NCBI GenBank assembly: GCA_018373675.1
Contig: JAHAGQ010000001.1
Span: 162,490 to 226,489 of the forward strand
Length of the DNA: 64,000 bases
Source: Collinsella sp.
GTDB taxonomy: Bacteria > Actinomycetota > Coriobacteriia > Coriobacteriales > Coriobacteriaceae
Direction of reading: 5' to 3'
Shown: positions 17,389-25,720 of the stretch, piece by piece
Position numbering within the stretch: position 1 is the stretch's first letter
How the letters are laid out: every line of letters starts with the position of its first letter
Made by a program: the position numbers and the translations under genes
Notes under the pieces: model-generated
What the model was told of the DNA's origin: nothing
Database searches by the model: none
Seen by the model: the letters and a program-made list of their open reading frames with translations, nothing else

Positions 17389-17752
17389 TGGTGGAGGCGC
17401 GGAGAATCGAACTCCGGTCCACGAAAGCCCCCTGATTGGCATCTCCAAGCTCAGTCGCTGGTTTAGTCTCGGACGCTTTGCGCGCAGCGACACGCTCGCG
17501 GCATCCCGACCGGTTCGGTCTTAGCCCGCGCCATACCGATTACGTGCGCAGGAGCATTCCCCTAAAATGACGTCGCGCCGGTGTCGGGGAAATCACCGGG
17601 TTGACGCGCCGCTATAAACTAAGCAGCGAGAGCCATAGGCTCAAAAGAAGAGTTGTTGTCAATTCAATTTGACGGTACCTCTGTTTAACGAGGCGAGGAG
17701 ACCTCGGCTTGCTTCCTCTCTCAGAGCTATCGTGTCGAAACCAGTCGCCCCC
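17389..17752 (-). ncRNA. ssrA: Transfer-messenger RNA (tmRNA)
   Basis: About 364 nt. On the minus strand it starts GGGGGCGACTGGTTTCGACA, the diagnostic tmRNA 5' end, and finishes with GAGTTCGATTCTCCGCGCC then TCCACCA, the T-arm, acceptor and encoded CCA. The tag frame runs from 17660 to the TAG at 17619-17621 and reads DNNSSFEPMALAA, ending in the usual degradation signal. With SmpB it rescues stalled ribosomes and tags the nascent chain. A T-run terminator follows. A GCGGGG/CCCCGC hairpin at 17823-17838 lies in its upstream region. Confidence 0.95.
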
Positions 17753-17991
17753 GAATGTCGGGAAAGTCTGGATGGCATCGAGGCTGCAAGCACCCGATAA
17801 CCGTCGACTTTTCAAGGAACACGCGGGGTGAACCCCGCTCGTGGATAGCTATCTTACCACGTTCTAAAGGCAGACAGCTGTTCTATGCACGAGCTGTGAA
17901 GACCTCAATGTGCGCTGCACTTCGCACTTTTGCTACCGATCGCGTCACGTATATTTTCGCCAAGCAAAATTGAACCGTCGAAAGGACCGTT

Positions 17992-18426
17992 ATGGATGCC
18001 AAGCAGCAACTCGTCAATGCCCTCGCAGGCCTGGGCTCAACCATTACCGAAGCGATGGATGTCATCGAAGGCTTTGTCCCCTGCGGACATCCCGCCCTCA
18101 CGGTATCGAACGCACTCGTCGCGCTGGACGCCGACGATAATGCAGCTCTCGCCCAGCAGCTTGAGACCGTCGAGAGCTTTATCGACCACGTGAGTGAGAA
18201 CCGCGGCGTGGCCGCCTACCACGGCATCGAGGTCGAGCTCGCAGGTCCCAAAGCCGACCTGCTCGCAGCAATCCGCGAGGTAGGCACCCTTATGCAGACC
18301 GCAGGCGTCAAGAACACCCAGGTCAACGAGTGGGTCTACCGCAGCTTGGCAGCACTCAACAGCTCCGAAGAAAAGGCAGCCGAGCAGCTCGCAGAAAGTC
18401 ACGCCATCAAGGCCGAGCTTTTGTAA
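17992..18426 (+). CDS. Conserved-looking hypothetical protein, helical
   Basis: Not recognised. A 144-residue acidic, alanine- and leucine-rich protein predicted to be largely helical, with no signal peptide, membrane segment or cofactor motif. It contains VIEGFVPCGHPALTVSNALV (about 22-41), then a TVESFIDHVSENRGVAAYHG segment. The start follows GAAAGGACC, and codon use is that of the host's chromosomal genes, which supports a real gene. It is divergent from ssrA and converges on a PIN toxin gene, with a GC-rich hairpin between them. No role can be assigned. Confidence 0.7.
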   Translation: MDAKQQLVNALAGLGSTITEAMDVIEGFVPCGHPALTVSNALVALDADDNAALAQQLETVESFIDHVSENRGVAAYHGIEVELAGPKADLLAAIREVGTLMQTAGVKNTQVNEWVYRSLAALNSSEEKAAEQLAESHAIKAELL

Positions 18427-18435
18427 ATAGCAGAC

Positions 18436-18472
18436 GCGGGCCCCTTGGCGCATCGTCGTCCAAGAGGCCCGC
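18436..18472. terminator. Shared hairpin between convergent genes
   Basis: GCGGGCC and GGCCCGC outer arms with CTTGG/CCAAG inside, between the convergent hypothetical and PIN genes. No strong U-run on either side. Confidence 0.55.
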
Positions 18473-18484
18473 AAACAGTTCGCG

Positions 18485-19000
18485 TCAACCGATAGCCGCG
18501 CCACCACGTTCGGCCAAAGCCAGAATCGGCATCATTTGGCGCGGGGTCTTTGCTGCAAGATCGGCATGTTCGAGCAGCTTGCGATCGTTGGTCACCAAGT
18601 AATCGACCTGGGCGCGTTTGCATGCGGCGAGTACCAGGTTGTCCTCGTAATCGCGATGGAGGGCTAAGTATTTGTCGGCCAGCCAAAGGTCCGACGCATC
18701 TGCACCCACGGCCGTGGCGTTTTCGGTCATGTTCCGAACAAACGCCGACGCCGCATCGCCAATTGCACGGGCAGATGCCTCGTCGAGCGCTCCCCCGCTG
18801 GCAAGAACGCTACGCTTCAGCTCGTGTTGGACAACGTACAGCACGTCCTTAGCGATATGCACCGGGAAGAACAGCAACGTCCCCGTCTCCGTCGCCTGCC
18901 CAATAAACGCACGCGCGGCAAACGACTCGGCATGGTCGACGCAAAACGAATCAACCCATACGTTGGCATCCACCATTATTTTGAGGGGAGCCCCGCTCAC
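18485..19000 (-). CDS. PIN-domain toxin
   Basis: A 171-residue predicted ribonuclease of the PIN (VapC-like) fold. Acidic residues expected to bind metal are seen in KIMVDANVWVDS (Asp11 with the GTG start), in the central acidic segment and in DYEDNLVLAACKRAQVDYLV near residue 130, followed by TNDRKLL. I chose GTG at 18998-19000 because it overlaps the antitoxin stop (GTGA) and follows AAGGGG; ATG at 18976 is an alternative. The tight overlap with the upstream ribbon-helix-helix gene marks a type II toxin-antitoxin pair. Confidence 0.85.
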   Translation of the reverse strand: MSGAPLKIMVDANVWVDSFCVDHAESFAARAFIGQATETGTLLFFPVHIAKDVLYVVQHELKRSVLASGGALDEASARAIGDAASAFVRNMTENATAVGADASDLWLADKYLALHRDYEDNLVLAACKRAQVDYLVTNDRKLLEHADLAAKTPRQMMPILALAERGGAAIG

Positions 19001-19350
19001 AGGATCATCCCCTTTTGGCGATAGCGCTCGTCCATGACTTCGGAATAGATTGTGTCCCAACCGCGATCGTCGGATACAGGCGACGCAGCGATGCCCAGGT
19101 CCGCGTAAAGCTGATCCGTCGCCGCCCATGATGCGGCAAACGGCGAGGTGGCACCAGCACTAGGCAGTTGGTCGTCAACGGCCGACAACACCTCTTCGCA
19201 CGAACCGCCGCCCTGTGCAACCTTCGCTACGACCTTTTTGATAAGCTCGGGCAGCGAGGCGCCCGAAAGCCGCAACGCTTCCTCCGCATGGTCCTTGACC
19301 TGACGATCAACGCGAACGTTCACCTGCGCCATGCCGCCAACAGCACCCAT
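18997..19350 (-). CDS. RelB/DinJ-like antitoxin of the PIN toxin
   Basis: A 117-residue protein. The N-terminal segment AQVNVRVDRQVKDHAEEALR and GASLPELIKKVV resemble a ribbon-helix-helix DNA-binding domain of the RelB/DinJ type; the C-terminal half, ending YSEVMDERYRQKGMIL, would bind the toxin. The start ATG at 19348-19350 follows AGGTGAGG; ATG at 19332 is possible. Its stop overlaps the toxin start. Two palindromic TGCTAGCA sites flank the promoter, consistent with autorepression. Confidence 0.8.
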   Translation of the reverse strand: MGAVGGMAQVNVRVDRQVKDHAEEALRLSGASLPELIKKVVAKVAQGGGSCEEVLSAVDDQLPSAGATSPFAASWAATDQLYADLGIAASPVSDDRGWDTIYSEVMDERYRQKGMIL

Positions 19351-19380
19351 CTCAACCTCACCTTCGACTCCTGCTATCTC

Positions 19381-19410
19381 TGCTAGCATCACTATATATT
19401 GCTGCTAGCA
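19381..19410 (-). promoter_or_regulatory. Double palindromic operator of the PIN toxin-antitoxin operon
   Basis: Two copies of the self-complementary octamer TGCTAGCA (19381-19388 and 19403-19410), 22 bp apart, about two helical turns, flank the AT-rich ATATATAGT that could be the -10 region. It lies 31 bp upstream of the antitoxin start. Confidence 0.65.
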
Positions 19411-19423
19411 CATGGTCAAACGC

Positions 19424-19469
19424 AAAAGGCCTGCATTCTGGCGGATGCAACACCGTCCGAATGCAGGCC
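19424..19469 (-). terminator. Intrinsic terminator of the P-type ATPase operon
   Basis: On the minus strand GGCCTGCATTC pairs with GAATGCAGGCC and runs into TTTT, 20 bp after the ATPase stop. Confidence 0.8.
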
Positions 19470-19488
19470 ATAAACTCAAGCAAAAACG

Positions 19489-21564
19489 CTAGCGCAGGTA
19501 CGCTTTCGCGTTGCTCAGGCTGTAGGCAATCGTCGAGCCGTTGTGCAGCAGCGACGACGCCTGCGGCGTAATCGTGCCGGTAATGCCGAGCGCCAGCAGC
19601 GCCGAGTTGGTGAGTATCACCTTAGAATAGGAGCTCGTCAGACGATCAACGAGACCCTGACTCATGCGGCGCAGGCGCACGACCGCGGCCAGATCCGTAT
19701 CGGTCAGGATGATATCGGCGACCTCCTTGGCGATGTCGCTTCCGCCACCCATTGCCAGCCCCACGTCGGCCAGGCCCAGCGCCGGTGAGTCATTGACGCC
19801 GTCGCCCACCATGGCAACGTGGCGCCCCTCGCCCTTAATGCGCTCCACATAGGCGTACTTGTCCTCGGGTAGCAGTTCGGCCTTAAACTCGTCGACACCT
19901 GCCTCTCGTGCAATGCGCTCGGCCGTGCGCTCGGAATCGCCTGTGAGCATAACGACATGCTTGACGCCCAGAGCATGCAGGTCGGCGATGGCCTCACGGA
20001 CCCCGGCCTTGAGCGGATCCTCGATGCCGAGCACGCCGACGACCTTGCCATCGACCGCCAGATACAGCGGCGACAGGCCCTGCATCTGAGACTCGATTTG
20101 TTCCTTAATGTCGGACTCGAGCTGCGCGCCCTCGTCCTCAAACACAAAGTGTGCCGAGCCAATAATTGCGCGACGACCCTCGATAGACGAGGCAATGCCG
20201 TGTGCCACGATGTACTCGACCGCAGCGTGACGCTCGCGGTGCTCGAGCCCGCGCTCGCGTGCCGCATTGACCACGGCGCGTGCCACCGGATGCGGGAAAT
20301 GCTCCTCCAAACAAGCGGAAAGGCGCAGGACCTCGTCCTCGCTCCAGCCATCGGTGGTGAGCACGCAGGCAAGACGCGGCTGCGCCTCGGTAAGCGTGCC
20401 GGTCTTATCAAACACAATGGTGTCGGCCTTGGCAAACGACTCAAAGTACTTCGCGCCCTTGACCATGACGCCCATCTTGGCGGCATCGCTCATAGCGGTC
20501 ATGACGGCAACGGAACCCGTAAGCTTGAGTGCGCACGAGTAGTCGACCATCAGCGCTGCCGAAGTCTTGATGAGGCTGCGCGTGGTAAGAGCGACAAGAC
20601 CTGCAAGCAAGAAATTCCACGGGACGATCTTGTTGGCAAGGTCCTCCATATGCGACTGGCCCTCGGACTTGAGTGAATCGGCCGTCTGCACGAGCGAGAC
20701 GATCGATCGGAGCTTGGTCTGAGCCGTGTTGGCGCGCACGCGCACCAAGATGCTGCCGTCTTCCACGACGGTCCCGGCGAACACGTCATCGCCTGCGCTG
20801 CGCTCGACGGCAAGCGGCTCGCCGGTCAGGGTCGCCTGGTTGACCATGGCGCTCCCCTGTTCGACCACGCCGTCAATGCAGATGGACATGCCGGTGCGCA
20901 CGGCCACCAAGTCACCGGGCTCAAGCTCGGTCGCGGCAACGCTTACCTCGGTGTCGCCGACCACTTTTTGTGCCTTATCGGGCACGTCGAGCAGCGAGTT
21001 GATGAGCTCGTTTTCGCTCATGGCGCGGGTGTAGTCCTCGAGCAGCTCACCCACGTTGAGCAGGAACATCGTCTGGCCCGCGGTGTCGACATCACGCTTG
21101 ACGAACGAAATGCCGATGGCCGAAGCGTCGAGCACGGGAACGGTCAGGCGAGGCTGCGCCAGCTCATGAAGGGCAGCGCGCAAAAAAGCCATGTAACCGG
21201 CCACGACAAACACCGCACGCAGAGGCGTCGGCAAGAACCAGCGACGTGCGTAATGGGCACCGACGAGTGTCGCCAGGTCCATAACGAGTTTGTGCTTGCG
21301 TGGCTCAAGCTGCATCACGTAACCCGTCTTTGCGTCGGCAATGGCCTGAGCGTCGAGCGCACCGACGGCGGTCAGCACGGCATCGCGGCGCGGCTCATCA
21401 TATTCGAGCGCCATCTGGCCGATGCGGCCGTAGACGCGCACCTTGCGCACGCCGTCGATTTCGCCGCCAAGCTTAAGAAGTGCATCGAGATCGCTCTCTG
21501 GCACAGGACCCGCCAATTGAAGACGGGTCCTGCCGGGGATCTCGCTAATAATCGAGAATCTCAT
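19489..21564 (-). CDS. P1B-type heavy-metal transporting ATPase with atypical metal-site motif
   Basis: A 691-residue membrane pump. Catalytic features: ATLTGEP, phosphorylation loop DKTGTLTE (Asp386), MLTGDSERTAERIA and GDGVNDSPAL. The N-terminal ~70 residues (FSIISEIPGRTRLQL...) have a heavy-metal-domain-like fold pattern but no CxxC. In the metal-selective helix the usual CPx is replaced by DYSCALKL (Cys344). That places it outside the classical copper and zinc/cadmium groups, closer to the P1B pumps that travel with small partner proteins, such as mycobacterial CtpC with PacL. The metal is not deducible. It is the second gene after the DUF6110 gene, 18 bp apart. Confidence 0.88.
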   Translation of the reverse strand: MRFSIISEIPGRTRLQLAGPVPESDLDALLKLGGEIDGVRKVRVYGRIGQMALEYDEPRRDAVLTAVGALDAQAIADAKTGYVMQLEPRKHKLVMDLATLVGAHYARRWFLPTPLRAVFVVAGYMAFLRAALHELAQPRLTVPVLDASAIGISFVKRDVDTAGQTMFLLNVGELLEDYTRAMSENELINSLLDVPDKAQKVVGDTEVSVAATELEPGDLVAVRTGMSICIDGVVEQGSAMVNQATLTGEPLAVERSAGDDVFAGTVVEDGSILVRVRANTAQTKLRSIVSLVQTADSLKSEGQSHMEDLANKIVPWNFLLAGLVALTTRSLIKTSAALMVDYSCALKLTGSVAVMTAMSDAAKMGVMVKGAKYFESFAKADTIVFDKTGTLTEAQPRLACVLTTDGWSEDEVLRLSACLEEHFPHPVARAVVNAARERGLEHRERHAAVEYIVAHGIASSIEGRRAIIGSAHFVFEDEGAQLESDIKEQIESQMQGLSPLYLAVDGKVVGVLGIEDPLKAGVREAIADLHALGVKHVVMLTGDSERTAERIAREAGVDEFKAELLPEDKYAYVERIKGEGRHVAMVGDGVNDSPALGLADVGLAMGGGSDIAKEVADIILTDTDLAAVVRLRRMSQGLVDRLTSSYSKVILTNSALLALGITGTITPQASSLLHNGSTIAYSLSNAKAYLR

Positions 21565-21582
21565 AGTTTGTGCCTGGGAGCG

Positions 21583-21828
21583 TTACTCGGCTGCCTCGTC
21601 AGCAGCGGCCTCGCTCTGGGTGATGTAGGCAGCCTCGGCAACCATGTCGTCGACATTAGCCTTGGCCTGCTCGACCATGTCCTGGTAGCCGTTCTTGATG
21701 CGCATGCCGCACGCGATACCCTGCACGCAGGCGTTTTTTACCGGAGCGCTGGTGAGCAGCTTGATGCCGGCCGTACCAAGCAGAAAACCGCCACCAACAA
21801 GTAGGGTGTTAAACGTGGACTTCTTCAT
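21583..21828 (-). CDS. DUF6110-like small membrane-associated protein
   Basis: An 81-residue protein beginning MKKSTFNTLLVGGGFLLGTA, with one N-terminal hydrophobic segment (about residues 7-25), then PVKNACVQGIACGMRIKNGY and an acidic helical tail. Length and pattern resemble DUF6110 proteins found beside P1B-ATPases, and by architecture (one membrane helix plus acidic tail) the mycobacterial PacL partners of CtpC. I infer an accessory or chaperone role for the adjacent pump. ATG at 21826-21828 follows GGGAGAG. It is the first gene of the pair. Confidence 0.7.
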   Translation of the reverse strand: MKKSTFNTLLVGGGFLLGTAGIKLLTSAPVKNACVQGIACGMRIKNGYQDMVEQAKANVDDMVAEAAYITQSEAAADEAAE

Positions 21829-21911
21829 GATGTCTCTCCCTTTTCCGCAACAACTGCGGCACGGTGCCTTAGCACCCGAGTAAACAAGTTTGCTCGAGCA
21901 CACTTTTGGAA

Positions 21912-21935
21912 AATAGTTTAGTTTATCTAACTATT
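21912..21935 (-). promoter_or_regulatory. Inverted repeat upstream of the metal-pump operon
   Basis: AATAGTT and AACTATT arms enclose TAGTTTATCT, giving an AT-rich palindrome 84-107 bp upstream of the DUF6110 start. It faintly recalls metal-sensing DtxR-type operators; the match is not strict. Confidence 0.35.
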
Positions 21936-21980
21936 AAGTTCAACAAAGGTTAACTTTTTGGAAACTATGGGGGTGAACTC

Positions 21981-22013
21981 AATATGACAAAGGGACTGCC
22001 CCTTTGTCATATT
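21981..22013. repeat. Palindrome of the TGACAAAGGG family, copy 1
   Basis: AATATGACAAAGGG and CCCTTTGTCATATT are perfect 14-bp arms with a 5-base loop, immediately after the ABC transporter stop. A related copy is at 28282-28308. It may terminate transcription but lacks a U-run. Confidence 0.75.
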
Positions 22014-22014
22014 C

Positions 22015-23772
22015 CTACAGCTGCCAGTCCGCCGCCTCCTTTTGCAGCGCAACCATGCGGGCGAATTCTCCACCTGCCGCCTTGAGCTGCGCCGGGGTGC
22101 CCTGTTCGGCAACCACTCCATTCTTGAGCACAACGATTTTGTCGGCATTTTCCACCGTACGCATACGGTGGGCAATAACGATAACCGTCTTACCTGCAAG
22201 CAGACGGGAGAGTGCCTGCTGTACCACGGTCTCGTTCTCCACATCCAAGCTTGCCGTCGCCTCGTCCAACAGCACGATGGGTGCGTCTTTGAGCAGCGCG
22301 CGGGCGATGGAGATGCGCTGGCGCTCGCCACCGGACAGCTTGGAGCCGTTCTCGCCGATCATGGTGTCGTAGCCCTGCGGCATGCGGCACACAAACTCGT
22401 CGCAGTTGGCGGCGCGCGCGGCCGCAAGCACTTCCTCATCGGTGGCATCACGACGCCCGAGGCGGATGTTTCCCATCACCGTGTCGTCAAAGAGCAGCAC
22501 GTCTTGGAACACGATAGCGTAGTCGCGCAGGAGTACCTCGGGATCGACGCCCGCAACATCCACACCGCCCACGGTAACCTTGCCCGCAGTGGCATCCCAA
22601 AAGCGCGCGGCCAGGCGGCTCACCGTAGACTTACCGGAACCCGAAGGACCGACCAGCGCCGTAACTTCGCCTTCCTTGGCGGTAAAGCTCACATCGGTAA
22701 GAACTTTCTCGCCGGCGCGGCCGTCCTCGCCCGCACCATAGCCAAATGCCACGTGATCGAACACCACATCGTGACCCGCGGGCTCAAATTTCTCGCTGCC
22801 CCGCGCCACAGGCTCTTCCATGATGGAACGCATGCGCTTGGCAGACGACTCGGCGGCAAACAGCTCGGACATTAACATTAACGCCTGGTCAAAGGGCGCA
22901 TAGATACGGCTCACCATAAGCAGGAAGGCAAACATCACCAAAAAGTCGACCTGCCCGGAGGCGACCATCGCGGCACCCGTGACCAGCGTGGTGGCAATGC
23001 CCAGACGCAGGATGGCAAAGGCGGAGTTGACCAAAAGCCCGTTAGCGAGCTCGCCCTTGGTGGTCTCGCGCTCCTCGGCATCGATCACGGCGTTGAGTCC
23101 CTCAAGATAATGGGCCTCCTGGTTGGTGGCACGGATCTCGCGAACGCAGTCGAGCGTCTCTTGAATCGCCTCGGTAACCTTGACCTTCTCGGCGCGCACG
23201 CGATCGAACACCGGAGTCATGGGGCCGCGTGTTAGATACAGCACGGCAAAGGCCACGGGAACGCTCCAAAACGCCGCGATCGCCAGCTGCCAGCAAAAGA
23301 ACAACGACGCCACGAACACAATGGCGCTTGCGATGATGGCACCCCAAAGCTCTCCCAGCACGTGGCTGTAGGAGTGCTCCATGGCCTGGACGTCACCCAT
23401 GATAGTCTCGGTTAAATCGGCCAGATCACGACGACCAAAAAACGACAGCGGCAGTTTGCGCAAGCGCTCGGCGATCTCCATGCGCTGCTTGCCGCACTCC
23501 TCGTAAAAGATGCAGTAGGTGTAGTAATACTGCTGCCAGTTAGAGACAAAGAGCAACACAAAAAAGACCAGGAGGCCGCCCACGATCGACAGGGTATCCG
23601 GCAGGTCAGCCCCGCTGGCGAGATGCTCGACAAAGCCGGCCATAACCAGGAATAGAAAACCCATGCCGGCCATGGAAATAAGATTGGTGAGCGTGGTCCA
23701 GAAAATGCCGCGTTTTACGCCGGCGACGCCTTTATCGGATAGGAAATACTTCTTTTGGAATGAGGCGAACAT
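22015..23772 (-). CDS. ABC transporter, fused permease/ATPase (second of pair)
   Basis: A 585-residue half-transporter: an N-terminal six-helix type IV permease domain (about 25-310) and a C-terminal nucleotide-binding domain with Walker A ALVGPSGSGKST, signature LSGGERQRISIARALL, Walker B IVLLDEATASLD and H-loop IAHRM. Both catalytic Glu and His are intact. Its ATG abuts the stop of the upstream half-transporter (TAA-ATG), so the two form a heterodimer. The pair with a divergent AraC regulator resembles the YbtPQ/YbtA siderophore-uptake arrangement; substrate and direction are inference. Confidence 0.88.
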   Translation of the reverse strand: MFASFQKKYFLSDKGVAGVKRGIFWTTLTNLISMAGMGFLFLVMAGFVEHLASGADLPDTLSIVGGLLVFFVLLFVSNWQQYYYTYCIFYEECGKQRMEIAERLRKLPLSFFGRRDLADLTETIMGDVQAMEHSYSHVLGELWGAIIASAIVFVASLFFCWQLAIAAFWSVPVAFAVLYLTRGPMTPVFDRVRAEKVKVTEAIQETLDCVREIRATNQEAHYLEGLNAVIDAEERETTKGELANGLLVNSAFAILRLGIATTLVTGAAMVASGQVDFLVMFAFLLMVSRIYAPFDQALMLMSELFAAESSAKRMRSIMEEPVARGSEKFEPAGHDVVFDHVAFGYGAGEDGRAGEKVLTDVSFTAKEGEVTALVGPSGSGKSTVSRLAARFWDATAGKVTVGGVDVAGVDPEVLLRDYAIVFQDVLLFDDTVMGNIRLGRRDATDEEVLAAARAANCDEFVCRMPQGYDTMIGENGSKLSGGERQRISIARALLKDAPIVLLDEATASLDVENETVVQQALSRLLAGKTVIVIAHRMRTVENADKIVVLKNGVVAEQGTPAQLKAAGGEFARMVALQKEAADWQL

Positions 23773-25599
23773 TTAGGCCTCGCCTCCCTTCGTGACGGCG
23801 GCATCCGCGGTCGCAGCAGTAATCTTCCAGCTCGCGGCCTGCTCGTACTCGGCCCGCATCTTGGCATACAGGCCGTTTTGGGACAGCAACTCGGCATGGG
23901 TACCCGACTCCTGCACGCTGCCCTGGTTGAGCACCACGATTTGGTCTGCGCCCACTACAGTCGAGAGTCGGTGCGCGATCATAATGACCGTGCGGCCCGC
24001 CGCCAGCTTGCTAAAGGCGCGCTGGATGAGCGCCTCGTTCTCGGGATCGGCAAACGCCGTGGCCTCGTCGAGCACCACGATAGGCGCGTCTTTAAGGATC
24101 GCGCGGGCGAGCGCCACGCGCTGGACCTCGCCGCCCGAAAGATATGCTCCGCCGGCGCCGAGCATGGTATTGATACCCTGTGGGAGCTTGGCCACAATGT
24201 CGTCGCACTGAGCTGCGGAGAGGGCCGCACGCACTTCGTCGTCAGTGGCCGTAGGCTTGGAGGCGCGCACGTTATCGGCAAGTGTTTGCCGGAACAGCTG
24301 GTTGGTCTGGAACACGAAGGCGACCTGGTCCATAAGCTCGTGCGGATCCATATCGCGAACGTCCACACCGCCTACGAGCACTCGACCCGAGGAAACATCC
24401 CAAAAACGCGGGATCAGGCTTGCGCAGGTTGACTTACCGCCACCCGAGGGACCCACCAGGGCGAGAGTGCTACCAGCGGGAACGCTGAAACTTACATGGC
24501 TAACGGCAGGTGCCTCGGCGCCCTCGTACGTAAAGCTCACGTCCTCAAATCGCACGTCGCTGCCGGCAGGGTGCTTGGGTTGGGCGGGCACGGAGAGCTG
24601 CTTGGAATCCATGACGCTTCGAATACGAGCCAACGAATCGGCACTCATCTGAGAGGCCTCGCCCACAAACATGAGCTTGGTCATGGCCGTCGGTACCACG
24701 GCCGAAAATATCGCGTAAAACGTGAAGTTGGTCATAAAATGCGCGAAGTCCGTCTCGCCTGGCGCCAACAGCAACGCCACGGGCAACAGGAATGCCACAA
24801 GGCCATTGAGCGCGGTAAGGTTGAGCACCTGCGGACCTCGGCAGAACGTGCCCGCATAGTTTTGCGCCATGTCGGCGTATTCGGCGATCGCATCGTGGAA
24901 GGCCTTAAAGGAGTAGACCGTCTGCTGAAACACCTTGACCACGGGGATGCCTCGTACGTATTCGGTGCCGGTCTTGTTCATCTTGACCAGCGCTCCCATG
25001 TAGGCCTTCATGAACTCGGCGCCTTTGCCGCTCATCATGGTAGCCATGGCGCCAAACGAAATGGCCACCGAGATGAGGCATGCCGCGCCCAAGCGCCAAT
25101 CGAGGGCGAAAAGCAGCACGAGCAAGCCCACGACCATGGCGACGGCGCCTGCGATATCGGGCAGCATGTGTGCGAGCAAAGTCTCGGTGGAGGCGGCACA
25201 CCCGTCTACAATGCGGCGCAGCTCGCCGGTGGCATGCGTGTCGAAGTAGCCGAGCGGCAACTTAAGCAGGTGCTCGCTCGTAGCCTTACGGATATTGGAC
25301 GCGCAGCGAAACGCGGACAGATGCGTGCACATGAGCCCCACGAAATAAGTTACGATGCTTGCCAGCGCAAACCCCACGGCCCACCAGCCATACATCGCGA
25401 TGTCGCAGGCTTCGCTCCAGTTAGGTGCCACGGCGATCAGGTCGCGAGCGACAAGCCAAATGCACACGTACGGGCCAAAGCTCAGCAGCTGCGAGAGCGC
25501 CGAGAGCGCCATGCCCAAATACGTTAGGAATTTACGGTCACCGGCATACGCGAGCAACTCGCCGATGCCTCCACCTTCCCTTTTTGATCCCTTTGCCAT
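23773..25599 (-). CDS. ABC transporter, fused permease/ATPase (first of pair)
   Basis: A 608-residue half-transporter partnering the next gene. N-terminal membrane domain (about 25-320), then a nucleotide-binding domain with ALVGPSGGGKST, LSGGEVQRVALARAIL, IVVLDEATAFADPE and IAHRLST; catalytic Glu and His are present. The start I chose, MAKGSKREGGG at 25597-25599, follows AAAGGAAT; an in-frame upstream start would overlap the regulatory region. It is divergent from an AraC regulator, and two AraC-type direct repeats lie in the shared promoter region. Candidate cargo is a siderophore or other small molecule. Confidence 0.88.
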   Translation of the reverse strand: MAKGSKREGGGIGELLAYAGDRKFLTYLGMALSALSQLLSFGPYVCIWLVARDLIAVAPNWSEACDIAMYGWWAVGFALASIVTYFVGLMCTHLSAFRCASNIRKATSEHLLKLPLGYFDTHATGELRRIVDGCAASTETLLAHMLPDIAGAVAMVVGLLVLLFALDWRLGAACLISVAISFGAMATMMSGKGAEFMKAYMGALVKMNKTGTEYVRGIPVVKVFQQTVYSFKAFHDAIAEYADMAQNYAGTFCRGPQVLNLTALNGLVAFLLPVALLLAPGETDFAHFMTNFTFYAIFSAVVPTAMTKLMFVGEASQMSADSLARIRSVMDSKQLSVPAQPKHPAGSDVRFEDVSFTYEGAEAPAVSHVSFSVPAGSTLALVGPSGGGKSTCASLIPRFWDVSSGRVLVGGVDVRDMDPHELMDQVAFVFQTNQLFRQTLADNVRASKPTATDDEVRAALSAAQCDDIVAKLPQGINTMLGAGGAYLSGGEVQRVALARAILKDAPIVVLDEATAFADPENEALIQRAFSKLAAGRTVIMIAHRLSTVVGADQIVVLNQGSVQESGTHAELLSQNGLYAKMRAEYEQAASWKITAATADAAVTKGGEA

Positions 25600-25684
25600 G
25601 AGATTCCTTTCTAACGGCTTGAGAGTTAACCGTAATGAACTTATCATTGATGTGTTAGCCATGGCTCACAATCAAGCCAGGCGT

Positions 25685-25720
25685 GGACGTTTCTGCAAAG
25701 GAAAGGGACGCTTTTGCAAA
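25685..25720. promoter_or_regulatory. Tandem AraC-type operator between ABC genes and araC
   Basis: Two 15-bp direct repeats, GGACGTTTCTGCAAA (25685-25699) and GGACGCTTTTGCAAA (25706-25720), differ at two positions and lie 21 bp apart, the spacing expected for AraC-family tandem half-sites. The second covers the likely start codon of the regulator, which suggests autorepression. Confidence 0.6.

Noticed and set aside
21912..21935. Firm assignment of a DtxR/MntR operator
   Set aside because: Only a partial resemblance to the DtxR consensus; aligning both halves needs a gap, so it is kept as an unassigned palindrome.
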